Shown here: positions 6,666 through 15,314 of the stretch, one piece after another
Numbering within the stretch: the stretch's first letter is position 1
Layout: every line of letters starts with the position of its first letter
NCBI RefSeq assembly: GCF_014652415.1
Contig: NZ_BMYT01000003.1
Span: 434,001-498,000, forward strand
Direction: 5' to 3'
DNA: 64,000 nt
DNA from: Affinundibacterium macrobrachii
GTDB taxonomy: Bacteria; Pseudomonadota; Gammaproteobacteria; Burkholderiales; Burkholderiaceae_D
Program-made: the position numbers and the translations under genes
The notes under the pieces: model-generated
What the model saw: only the letters and a program-made list of their open reading frames with translations
Told to the model about the DNA's origin: nothing
Databases searched by the model: none

Positions 6666-9494
6666 ATGTTTCATATCAAATCACTCGAACTGGTTCATTG
6701 GGATTACTGGCAACGGATTAAGAATATCCCGCTAGACGCTAAGATCATCACAATTGCGGGTCAAAATGGTTCTGGCAAAACCACACTACTCGATGCCTTG
6801 CGTACCTTGTTTGGTTTGGAATGTTCAATGGGACGTTCTTACAAACACTACGCACGTCACTCTGGTCAACAAACCGCTTGGATACGCGCTGTGGTCGATA
6901 ATAGTGCAGTCGGTCCGCAAATTTCGAACCGCCCTTTCCGTATGTCCGGTCTGTATGAAGACGAAGTGACACTACTGTGCAAAATCGAAAAAAATGGCGG
7001 CGATTGGAAACGCCAATATCTGATGCGCAGCGGTCGCATCGAAATTGAAGAGATTCAAGAAGCAAACGATTGGCTGGGTGTAGAAACCTACCGCAAGCGT
7101 TTGTCGCACGCAGGCTTATCATCGGCGATGGGTAAAGTGCTGGCACTGGAACAAGGTGAAACCGATAAGCTGTGCGAATATGCACCACGTCAATTGCTTG
7201 ATCTGGTTTTCCAAGTATTTGGCGATAAAGAAGTATTAGATGCCTACGATGATGCGAAGCGCCATCAACGCGATACCGAATCTGAACTACAACGTTTTGA
7301 AACCGAACTCGAAGGTGCTAAAACTAACCTAGAAGGTTTGCGTTTAAAGGTCGCCAATTTCCATCAATGGGAAAGTTTGAACAAAGAAAAACGTGACTTG
7401 CAGGAGGAGATTTTACCAACCTTGCAATACCACGAAGATTTGGAACGTGCAGCAGCGACTAGTCAGGCATTACGCGCCAGCAAGCGTCATTTAAAGGCGC
7501 AGGACGAAGCGCTGTCTGAGCGTCGTCAAGCACTGGCACAACAAGCAAAAAATCATAGCGAAGCACAACAAGCAGAAGCCGCCTTAGAAGCCGAAGAATC
7601 GAGCCTGCGTGAAAAACTCGCACAAGTCAATGCCAAGCTTAAACCACAAGAAAGCTTGCTCGAACAAAAAGCGCGTTTGCAAAAACTCGCCGCCGAAGCC
7701 GATGCCGACATTGCGAATATCGCCGATGAGTTAGAAAAGAAAGAAGAAGAACTGGCGCAGCAAAAACAAGAGCGCGATGCCTTGAGTCAACGGATTGCTG
7801 CGGATATGGAAACCATCTCTGCCCTGCAAGGCAAAGCCAGTTTGCCCGACCCAGAGAACGTGCGACAAATGCGCCGTGCCTTGAATGAAGCGAATATCCC
7901 GCACAGCATGTTGCCAGAGATCGTCGAAGTCACCGATGCCAAATGGCAAGGCGCGGTGGAAGGCGTGCTGCGCGGTTATACCTCGGTCATTCTGCTCGAC
8001 AATCCTAGTGATGCCAGCGCTGCCTATCGCATCGGCGAGAAGCAACGCTACAGCCATTTCATTGTACCTGATCGCATCAATGCGCCAGTAGTGAAAGACG
8101 ATAGTTTATTATCCGTCGTCAGTTTTAATGCCAAAGCACCCGCTTGGTTGATCGAACAATTAGAACGTATAGAAACAGTCGACAGTATTGATATCGGTAT
8201 GAAACTGCCGAAGTCACAAGAATGGATTACGCCAGATGCATATCACTTCGAGCGTCGTGGTGGTCGTTCTTTGTTCGTGGAAGTGTCACGCTACCGCTTT
8301 GGTAATGCGGGTCGCACCCAACGTCTAGAAGCTCTACAAAAAGCACTGCCACGTTTGCAATCACAAGAAGATCAACTGACGATCAAAATCAGCAAATTAG
8401 CCGGTGAAATTTCATCTTACAAAGCGCGCCTAGCGGGTGTCGATGCCGCCAAAGAATTAAGCGCGCGTCACGCGGAGTTTGAAGAAGCGTCGCGCAATAC
8501 ACAGCCGCTCAAACAACAACGCATCGAAGTCGGCACACGTCTTGGTGAAATCGCACCGCTACTAAAAGCCGCCACCGAACAACGTACTGTTGCTCACCTA
8601 AAGTGGGAACAAGCGAAGGCAGCAATTGCCGACGCCGAATCACAACAACGTATTTCAGAAAAACGTCATGCTGAAGAACGCAAAGCACAGTTTGAAACGC
8701 TGCGTAGTATGCGCGAGACTTGGCATACCTTGCCACTCAATTGGAAGCGTAGTTCACATCGAAAAGAACTGGTGGCAGAGCATGAAAACGTCCATCAGGT
8801 CGAATTGCGCTTGCGTAGTTTAGGCAATAACTTGGCACGTGATGACTGGGAGACTGACTCTACGGTGGTTGACCAATACACACGTCTGAATAATTTGCTG
8901 CAAAACCGCCAAGCAGAAACTGATGAGCGACGCTACCAAAACAATCGGGCAATGGAAGCGACCGTCAACGCACGTGCAGCGTACATGGACCGATTACGTT
9001 ACACAATTAAGACCTATAGTAAAAACATCAAACAACTGGGCGAATTGGCGGGCATTGAAGTACACACCGATCCCGTTAAACTAGAAAATGACGATGTAAT
9101 GCTGGCGCAAGCAGGCTTACACGTGCGTTTCAAATTTGATGGCAAAGGACCTATCGGCATGAACGATGGTGAAGCATCGGGCGGCCAACAGGTGATGAAA
9201 TCCTTGATTCTCTTGATCGGGCTCTTGAAATCAGAAGATGGTTCCGGCGGCTTTGTCTTCATTGATGAACCGTTTGCGCATTTGGATATTCGTAATATTC
9301 AATTAGTCGGTGAGTTCTTAAAAAATACCGACGCCCAATACTTGATGACGACACCATTGACACATAACACCGATGTCTATGACCCATCTGAATTAACGCT
9401 GATTACAAGTAAGAAAAAGAAAGACACTGAATGGGCGCAGCCGATTTTTGTCTTACAAAGACGCGTCGAGAAAGTGAAAGACGCTAGAGCTTGA
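6666..9494 (+). CDS. mksB: MksB-like SMC ATPase of condensin
   Basis: The 942-residue motor subunit of the Mks condensin, expected to dimerise and bind or extrude DNA with MksE and MksF. Walker A is GQNGSGKT at 32-39. Coiled-coil arms cover roughly residues 230-390 and 560-780. They flank a globular hinge-like region (about 395-540, including YTSVILLDNPSDASAAYRIG). The C-terminal head has the signature motif SGGQQ (about 838-842) and Walker B GFVFIDEP with D867/E868. It is much shorter than MukB (about 1480 residues) but normal for MksB/JetC. No MksG/JetD nuclease gene follows. The next gene is an unrelated DUF3667 protein after a terminator, so this is more likely a chromosomal condensin than a full Wadjet plasmid-defence system. 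Confidence 0.9.
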   Translation: MFHIKSLELVHWDYWQRIKNIPLDAKIITIAGQNGSGKTTLLDALRTLFGLECSMGRSYKHYARHSGQQTAWIRAVVDNSAVGPQISNRPFRMSGLYEDEVTLLCKIEKNGGDWKRQYLMRSGRIEIEEIQEANDWLGVETYRKRLSHAGLSSAMGKVLALEQGETDKLCEYAPRQLLDLVFQVFGDKEVLDAYDDAKRHQRDTESELQRFETELEGAKTNLEGLRLKVANFHQWESLNKEKRDLQEEILPTLQYHEDLERAAATSQALRASKRHLKAQDEALSERRQALAQQAKNHSEAQQAEAALEAEESSLREKLAQVNAKLKPQESLLEQKARLQKLAAEADADIANIADELEKKEEELAQQKQERDALSQRIAADMETISALQGKASLPDPENVRQMRRALNEANIPHSMLPEIVEVTDAKWQGAVEGVLRGYTSVILLDNPSDASAAYRIGEKQRYSHFIVPDRINAPVVKDDSLLSVVSFNAKAPAWLIEQLERIETVDSIDIGMKLPKSQEWITPDAYHFERRGGRSLFVEVSRYRFGNAGRTQRLEALQKALPRLQSQEDQLTIKISKLAGEISSYKARLAGVDAAKELSARHAEFEEASRNTQPLKQQRIEVGTRLGEIAPLLKAATEQRTVAHLKWEQAKAAIADAESQQRISEKRHAEERKAQFETLRSMRETWHTLPLNWKRSSHRKELVAEHENVHQVELRLRSLGNNLARDDWETDSTVVDQYTRLNNLLQNRQAETDERRYQNNRAMEATVNARAAYMDRLRYTIKTYSKNIKQLGELAGIEVHTDPVKLENDDVMLAQAGLHVRFKFDGKGPIGMNDGEASGGQQVMKSLILLIGLLKSEDGSGGFVFIDEPFAHLDIRNIQLVGEFLKNTDAQYLMTTPLTHNTDVYDPSELTLITSKKKKDTEWAQPIFVLQRRVEKVKDARA

Positions 9495-9540
9495 TCAATA
9501 CAAACTCTACCCAGCGCATCACCTAAAGTGCATTCAAGTA

Positions 9541-9581
9541 AAAAAGCGAGTCAGCGTTCTGCGCAGATTCGCTTTTTTTTT
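9541..9581 (+). terminator. Intrinsic terminator of mksFEB
   Basis: Stem GCGAGTC (546-552) / GATTCGC (566-572), extended by five A on the left and a run of nine T on the right, 50 bases after the mksB stop codon. It ends the mks operon with no room for a fourth gene. Confidence 0.85.
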
Positions 9582-9657
9582 CATCATCAACGATGCTTTT
9601 CTTGAGACTCAAAGCTGAATAAGGCACAATCTCTAACTCAACAATTTGAGGTAAGTC

Positions 9658-11232
9658 ATGGGAATTGAACTCAGCGGTGCGGGTGAAGCATTAACAGCCA
9701 TCATGGTCAGCGATGAACTAAGTAAAGAAGTCGGCAAATCGCCAAGCGGCCATAAGGACGATCACGGCGATCAAAATGATCACGCAAATAAAACTTGCGC
9801 CAACTGTGGCGCCGAACTTACGGGGGCGTTTTGTCATGCCTGTGGTCAATCTGCGCACATTCATCGTTCTTTATTGCATATGGTGGAAGAAGCCTTGCAC
9901 GGCATTCTGCATTTTGACACGAAAGCATGGCGTACTATTCCAGCCTTAATTTTTAGACCGGGACATTTGACCAAGCAATACATCGAGGGTAAACGCACAT
10001 CTTTTGTGTCACCACTTGCCTTGTTCTTGTTCTTAATCTTCTTTATGTTCTTCATTTTTTCAATCACGACGACTGGGCCGAATAATGCGCTGCTGAACGC
10101 CACAAACACACGTGAAGAAATCGTCAAAGAGTTAAGTAATGCAGAAGAGAAATTGAACCAACAACTTGCAGAGCAAGTAAAACAAGGTCCGTATGGCGCG
10201 GACGCATTCGAATTGCAATCTGAAATCAGTGATGCGCAATTTGAAATTCGAAAGTTAAAAGATGCACTCAATGAAAGCGATGGGAAGAAAAAAGATCTGG
10301 TAGCACTCAATAAAGAGTTAGCTATTGCCGAAGCCAATCTCAAATTACTGAGAGAAGCGAAACTCAAATTAAAGAGGCAAGGAAAAGAGAATGTAGCTGC
10401 TGAAGCAACGACAAGTGTCAGTACTAATGCTAGTGCAAGCCTTGAAGAAAATGCAGCATCAAGCTCTGTTCAAAATGCGAGTGAACAAGCAAAAGACGAT
10501 AGCGCATTGAAGGCAACTCTACCTATCGAAAAATTACAGCCATGGGAAATCAATCCGCGTATTCAACTCGCCGAGCGCGAAGTGAAATACTTAAAAAAAC
10601 AAATCGCGGCTGGCGAAAAGGATAAAGCTAAAGAACAAGAAAACTCACAAATTGAGGACGCTTTAAAAGCCATAAAAAATGGCGACGACCAGTCCCCAGG
10701 TACAGCATCAAATACATCATCTGATACCACGGCAAGCGCGAGTAGTGTCGCTAATGAGAAGGCAAAAAAAGGTATTGGGACAGATATAGATATTCAAAAT
10801 TCGTCATCTATTCCCTATGTCGCCGACCTCATCGACCATGCAAAAAGTAACCCAGAGTTGACGCTGTATAAAATGAAGAAGAATGCTTCAGGATTGGCTT
10901 TCCTATTAGTACCGCTGACCTTGCCATTCCTGTGGTTACTCTTCGCGTTCAATCGAAAATTTGTCATGTTTGATCATGCCGTATTTGCGCTCTACTCATT
11001 GTCTTTCATGTGTTTTCTGATGAGTACGATCACTGTACTGACTTACTTTGAGTTCAATATGATTGCAGCATTGTTATTTGCTTTCGTTCCACCGGTACAT
11101 ATGTATGCACAATTGCGGCATGCGTATAGCTTAGGAACCTTCGCAACCCTATGGCGCACCATTGCATTGCTATTTATTGCACTGATTTCACTGTCGCTAT
11201 TTGCTGCGGTCGTTACTATTGCCAGCGCGTAA
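9658..11232 (+). CDS. DUF3667 membrane protein with large coiled-coil insert
   Basis: A 524-residue inner-membrane protein of unknown function. A zinc-ribbon (C47xxC50 and C59xxC62) is followed by the DUF3667 core (FRPGHLTKQYIEGKRTSFVSP), then a membrane helix at about 119-138. Residues about 145-390 form a charged insert of heptad-like coiled coil and Ser/Ala/Thr-rich low complexity. The last 120 residues hold three to four further membrane helices. Usual DUF3667 proteins are shorter, so the insert is unusual; by alternation from a cytoplasmic zinc-ribbon it would lie in the periplasm. A GAGG site precedes the ATG. Residues 32-46 are His/Asp-rich (GHKDDHGDQNDH) and may bind metal. Confidence 0.8.
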   Translation: MGIELSGAGEALTAIMVSDELSKEVGKSPSGHKDDHGDQNDHANKTCANCGAELTGAFCHACGQSAHIHRSLLHMVEEALHGILHFDTKAWRTIPALIFRPGHLTKQYIEGKRTSFVSPLALFLFLIFFMFFIFSITTTGPNNALLNATNTREEIVKELSNAEEKLNQQLAEQVKQGPYGADAFELQSEISDAQFEIRKLKDALNESDGKKKDLVALNKELAIAEANLKLLREAKLKLKRQGKENVAAEATTSVSTNASASLEENAASSSVQNASEQAKDDSALKATLPIEKLQPWEINPRIQLAEREVKYLKKQIAAGEKDKAKEQENSQIEDALKAIKNGDDQSPGTASNTSSDTTASASSVANEKAKKGIGTDIDIQNSSSIPYVADLIDHAKSNPELTLYKMKKNASGLAFLLVPLTLPFLWLLFAFNRKFVMFDHAVFALYSLSFMCFLMSTITVLTYFEFNMIAALLFAFVPPVHMYAQLRHAYSLGTFATLWRTIALLFIALISLSLFAAVVTIASA

Positions 11233-11264
11233 AACGATGGCTTAAGCTTTACAGAGATCCTTAG

Positions 11265-11795
11265 ATGAATAATCCAAGCCCAAGCAATACCTATATCGCC
11301 TTACTGCGCGCCGTCAATGTTGGCGGCACTGGCAAATTGCCGATGAAAGATTTGCTTAGCATGTGTGAGGCGCTTGGGTTTCAACAGGTAAAAACTTATA
11401 TTGCCAGTGGCAATGTGATTTTTAGTAGCAAGCTAAGTGCAAAGGCTTGCCAAGACTTACTAGAAAAAGCACTCGCCGATTATGCGGGTAAGTTTGTCGG
11501 GGTTTTCATACGAACACCCCAACAGCTACAAAAACTACTAGCCGACAATCCATTTGCCGATAAAGAAGGTAATCGTAGTGTCTGTCTATTTTTGGATGAA
11601 CCCATCACCACGGCAATCATCGATGCAGTGAAAAATAAGCGAGATGAAGAGCTGGCTTGTGGTGATGGTGCGCTTTACGTCTATTACGGTGCAGGGATGG
11701 CAACTTCAAAATTGCTAATCCCTGCGGCGAAAAATGGCACCGCACGTAACATCAATACTGTGAGCAAACTGTGCGAACTTGGCTTGGCATTGTAA
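11265..11795 (+). CDS. DUF1697 family protein
   Basis: A 176-residue cytoplasmic protein with the DUF1697 pattern: YIALLRAVNVGG at the start, MKDLLSMCEALGF, then TYIASGNVIFSS. The C-terminal half keeps the family motif around YYGAGMATSKLLIPA. The biochemical role of DUF1697 is not established. The gene starts 32 bases after the DUF3667 gene and may be co-transcribed with it. Its stop lies 3 bases from the stop of the convergent ATP-grasp gene, leaving no room for a terminator. Confidence 0.88.
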   Translation: MNNPSPSNTYIALLRAVNVGGTGKLPMKDLLSMCEALGFQQVKTYIASGNVIFSSKLSAKACQDLLEKALADYAGKFVGVFIRTPQQLQKLLADNPFADKEGNRSVCLFLDEPITTAIIDAVKNKRDEELACGDGALYVYYGAGMATSKLLIPAAKNGTARNINTVSKLCELGLAL

Positions 11796-11798
11796 AGT

Positions 11799-12710
11799 TT
11801 ATGACCCAGACAATGCGCGCATAATCGCTTGCGCAAAACGCTGTGGCGCTTGCGGGTCTAATTCTAAAAATAGTTCTGGCTCTAACAACTCTAGTTCCAT
11901 CAACATAAATTGACCATCGCGCAACACGCCATCCACTCGCGCATAACAAGGCATTCGCTTTAAGGCATGTAAAATCGTTTGTGCTTGTGCTTGCATCTGT
12001 GCCGATACTTCAACTGCATGTACCGTACCACCGTGATCTGACTGCACACGGAAATCCCCCGCCTTAGCGCGCTTGAGCAAAGCATGGCTGAACTCGCCAT
12101 CAAAGAAAATCAAAGACCATTCGCCTTCCGACATAATCTCTGGCATGAATGGCTGCACCAAAAAATCTTGCTGTTGTCGCCAGATCGAAAAATCACGCTC
12201 GGCTTCTAATAGATTGTCTGCATTGACACGCAAAGTGCGCCACGCTCCAGCAGACTGAACTGGTTTGACGACGATCTGCGGACTATCTAATCGCGCCATC
12301 AATTCTGTAAGACTGTCTTGTTGATCTGGCGTGACGCACAAACTAGGAATCACAGCTAACTGCTGTTGGCTTAACTCGAACAAATATTTTTTATTCAGGT
12401 TCCATGCAAGGGTATCTAAATCATTCACGACCTTGACCTTCAATGCACGCAGGCGATCTAGCCAAGTCAAAAAATCGGACAGCTTTTCATGGTAATCCCA
12501 AGGACAACGAATAATCACCGCATCAAAGGATTGCCACTGCACTTGCGGATCGGTCCAAATACAAATCGATACCTGTGCCCCCAAAGCACCTAATGCTGCC
12601 GGTAATAATTGTTCACCGCCGAATAAATCGGGTAATTCCGCGCTAGTCACTAAAGCGATATGTGGTGAAGTTTGGGACGACAATTGTTGAGATTCCAAGT
12701 GCGCTTGCAT
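11799..12710 (-). CDS. ATP-grasp domain protein (glutathione synthetase/RimK-like)
   Basis: A 303-residue protein. The N-terminal third resembles the pre-ATP-grasp Rossmann region (IALVTSAELPDLFGGEQLL, then FDAVIIRCPWDYHEK). The middle and C-terminal part fit the ATP-grasp fold: a nucleotide-binding lysine in PQIVVKPVQSAGAWRT, DFLVQPFMPEI, GEWSLIFFDGEFSHALLKRA, and metal-site candidates near the end in MLMELELLEPELFLEL. Similar stand-alone proteins are annotated as hypothetical ATP-grasp ligases; substrate is unknown. The final ELELLEPELFLELD segment matches the Glu/Asn metal-ligand position of this family. It is convergent with the DUF1697 gene. Confidence 0.82.
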   Translation of the reverse strand: MQAHLESQQLSSQTSPHIALVTSAELPDLFGGEQLLPAALGALGAQVSICIWTDPQVQWQSFDAVIIRCPWDYHEKLSDFLTWLDRLRALKVKVVNDLDTLAWNLNKKYLFELSQQQLAVIPSLCVTPDQQDSLTELMARLDSPQIVVKPVQSAGAWRTLRVNADNLLEAERDFSIWRQQQDFLVQPFMPEIMSEGEWSLIFFDGEFSHALLKRAKAGDFRVQSDHGGTVHAVEVSAQMQAQAQTILHALKRMPCYARVDGVLRDGQFMLMELELLEPELFLELDPQAPQRFAQAIMRALSGS

Positions 12711-13287
12711 AAAGATTTCCTAAGATGATTATCGGCAGCATGATACCGAAAGCGGCTGCTTTACAGACAGAAAATCTCGTGATTTCAGCTTCTATTTAAT
12801 TTTGTCAGTATCCGTTTGCGCTAATACCACTCAAAGAAAATGTTGGATGAAAACTAGACTGAGTCTATCGGACGCATCGAGTCAAACAAAAGCTACGCCA
12901 TGCATTCTTAATGATGAGTTGAACTATATTGTGATCATTACCACATAAAAAATATTAATACCATTTACTTTTTTCAACTCAATTTCGTATTAATCAAGGT
13001 ATATCAGTGTCGCGTATCGATTTCATGGGTAGATGATTCCTTTGCAAAATTTTGTTTGGTTTAAAGACAAAAATCACTTATTTGATTTTTCTAAAAAAAC
13101 AACTGATAACTTTCCGTCAATCTCTTTCTCTGTTCTACTCGCTGCTGATTGTCAAAAAATCGAATCGATATAGACACTTCATACGTCACAAATCAGTGCA
13201 GCGAAATGAAGCGCTCATTCTCTAAGTCGAAACAATCATGCTCATCACCATCATCAAATCAATATCAAAAAAGTCCGGGAGGGACAT
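12711..13287. other. 577-base intergenic region, no gene recognised
   Basis: AT-rich region between the divergent ATP-grasp and M28 peptidase genes. A 69-codon frame at 13149-13358 overlaps the true peptidase start and looks like chance. The last 20 bases carry the strong GGGAGGG ribosome-binding site of the peptidase. The length suggests regulation of the secreted enzyme, but no operator palindrome was found. Confidence 0.5.
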
Positions 13288-15198
13288 ATGCAAAAGAAAA
13301 TAATATCTGGCGTAATGCTAAGCTTAATCCTAAGCGCTTCAGCCAGCGTTACTGGTAGTACCACGGAAATTAGCGCTGAAAAAAAAGTATGGATCACCAT
13401 CGGTGATGCGGCTTTTAATGAGCTAAAACAAATCTCACCCAAACTGGTGATCAAAGAAAGCCGTATGGTCAATGCGGGCTCTGCCGGTTTTGCAAAAAGT
13501 GAAGGCGTCCATTTAGTTCAGATCAACGAGTCGATGATGCAAGCTTTATCTGGCGTCATCCATAACAAACTCAAACGTTGTGGCGGCTTTATCGCGCATG
13601 ATAGCGAAACGACTGGACTCAATTCATTGAGTAACACCGCGAATGGTTTTGCGCCGGCGATTGCGGCTATTGCACCGTCGTACAGCATCGACAATCAAAC
13701 CATCGTGAACCCACTATTAACGCAAATGCAGGCAAGTAATATTGGTCAAACCATCGTTGATCTCTCCGCATTCGTGAATCGCTACTACACCACCACGGGT
13801 GGGGTGAATGGCTCTAATTGGATTAAAGATAAATGGACACAACTCGCTAGTGGTCGTAGCAATGTCACGGTAGAACAATTCACACACACTGGCTTCCCAC
13901 AGAAATCCGTGATCTTAACGATCCAAGGTAGCGATAACGCATCAGAAGTTGTGGTACTTGGTGGTCACCAAGATTCCATCAACACCGCTGGCACCACCGA
14001 GACCACCAGAGCACCCGGCGCAGATGACGATGCATCAGGCATCGCTAGTTTGACTGAAGCAATTCGGGTTATGTTGGCGAGCAATTACCAACCACGCCGC
14101 ACCATCAAATTTATGGCCTATGCTGCTGAAGAGGTCGGTTTAAAAGGCTCAGGTGAAATCGCCAGAAAATTTAAAGCAGACGGCGTCAATGTGGTCGGTG
14201 TCATGCAATTGGATATGACTAACTACAAAGGCTCAGCTAAAGATATTTACCTGTACACCGATTACACCAATGCTGGCCAAAATACCTTTGTCGCCAACTT
14301 GATCAGCACATATCAACCTAGCCTCACGATTGGCTATGACAGCTGCGGTTACGGCTGTTCAGACCACGCATCTTGGCACGCCCAAGGCTATGCGACTTCT
14401 ATGCCATTTGAAACCGCGATGAGCGAGAGTAATCCACGCATTCATGGCACTGGCGATACTTATGCGAACATGGGTAGCCAAGCAAATCATGCCTTAAAAT
14501 TTGGGCGCTTAGCAACCTCATTTGCGGTTGAGTTGGGTAGTGATGGTCCTGGTTTGCCGCCAGCTACGACAGTGTTAACGAAAGATGTGGCAGTCGCCGT
14601 CAATGGTGCGACCAATGCGCAAGCAACTTATACCTTTGCCGTGCCAACAGGTGCTAGCAATTTGACATTCAAAACCACTGGCGGCAGCGGTGACTTGGAT
14701 ATCTATACCAAGCTCGGCAGCGCACCGACCACCACTTCTTACTTACAAAAATCAGATGGCGCGACAAACACAGAAACCATCACGATCGCAGCACCAAGCG
14801 CCGGCACCTATTATTTGCTCACCAATGCGGCATCCACCGTAAGCGGCGCCTCTCTAGTAGCTAGCTATCAAACAGGAACAACTCCTGGAAATGTGTTGAC
14901 TAGCGGCGTTGCAGTCAGCGTTGGTAGTCTAGCGAAAAATGCGACCAAGACTTACACCATTTCCGTTCCAGCGGGTAAAACTTCACTGACTTTCAAATTG
15001 TCAGGTGGTACTGGTGATGGTGATATCTATGCCAAATTTGGTGCAGCACCAAGCACCACTGTCTACGACAAAAAATCCGATGGTTCAACCAATGCCGAAA
15101 CCATTACGATTTCTACTCCACAAGCAGGCACTTACTATTTATTGATCAAAGCCTATGCGGCTATGAGTGGCGCTAGTGTGTTGGCAACGATCCAATAA
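13288..15198 (+). CDS. Secreted M28 family aminopeptidase with two PPC domains
   Basis: A 636-residue exported zinc aminopeptidase resembling Vibrio/Aeromonas leucyl aminopeptidase (M28E). A signal peptide covers about residues 1-23. A propeptide-like region runs to about 150. The catalytic domain has all expected di-zinc ligands: H227 in GGHQDS, D247 in ADDDASG, general base E281 with E282 in AAEEVG, D309 in QLDM and H386 in RIHGTGD. C353/C357 match the disulfide seen in this family. Two bacterial pre-peptidase C-terminal domains follow (about 426-530 and 535-636), each with a GDLDIY/GDGDIY motif, usually removed or used for surface association. The start is set by GGGAGGG just upstream. It probably releases N-terminal hydrophobic residues from peptides outside the cell. 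Confidence 0.94.
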   Translation: MQKKIISGVMLSLILSASASVTGSTTEISAEKKVWITIGDAAFNELKQISPKLVIKESRMVNAGSAGFAKSEGVHLVQINESMMQALSGVIHNKLKRCGGFIAHDSETTGLNSLSNTANGFAPAIAAIAPSYSIDNQTIVNPLLTQMQASNIGQTIVDLSAFVNRYYTTTGGVNGSNWIKDKWTQLASGRSNVTVEQFTHTGFPQKSVILTIQGSDNASEVVVLGGHQDSINTAGTTETTRAPGADDDASGIASLTEAIRVMLASNYQPRRTIKFMAYAAEEVGLKGSGEIARKFKADGVNVVGVMQLDMTNYKGSAKDIYLYTDYTNAGQNTFVANLISTYQPSLTIGYDSCGYGCSDHASWHAQGYATSMPFETAMSESNPRIHGTGDTYANMGSQANHALKFGRLATSFAVELGSDGPGLPPATTVLTKDVAVAVNGATNAQATYTFAVPTGASNLTFKTTGGSGDLDIYTKLGSAPTTTSYLQKSDGATNTETITIAAPSAGTYYLLTNAASTVSGASLVASYQTGTTPGNVLTSGVAVSVGSLAKNATKTYTISVPAGKTSLTFKLSGGTGDGDIYAKFGAAPSTTVYDKKSDGSTNAETITISTPQAGTYYLLIKAYAAMSGASVLATIQ

Positions 15199-15254
15199 GG
15201 TATTGATACTAGTACTTCTGCGCGGATGCACATATTCGCGCAGACATCGATTAT

Positions 15255-15293
15255 AAAAAAGCCAGTGCGACATTAGTCCCACTGGCTTTTTTT
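15255..15293. terminator. Bidirectional terminator between M28 peptidase and TonB receptor
   Basis: Stem AGCCAGTG / CACTGGCT with six A on the left and seven T on the right, lying between two convergent stop codons. It can end transcription from both sides. Confidence 0.88.
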
Positions 15294-15314
15294 CGAACGA
15301 ATACGCTCAATTAT

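Noticed and set aside
4398-9494. Complete Wadjet anti-plasmid system
   Set aside because: No JetD-like gene; a terminator directly follows the third gene.
13149-13358. Small Ser/Lys-rich frame upstream of the M28 peptidase
   Set aside because: It overlaps the ribosome-binding site and start of the peptidase and shows no feature of a real protein.
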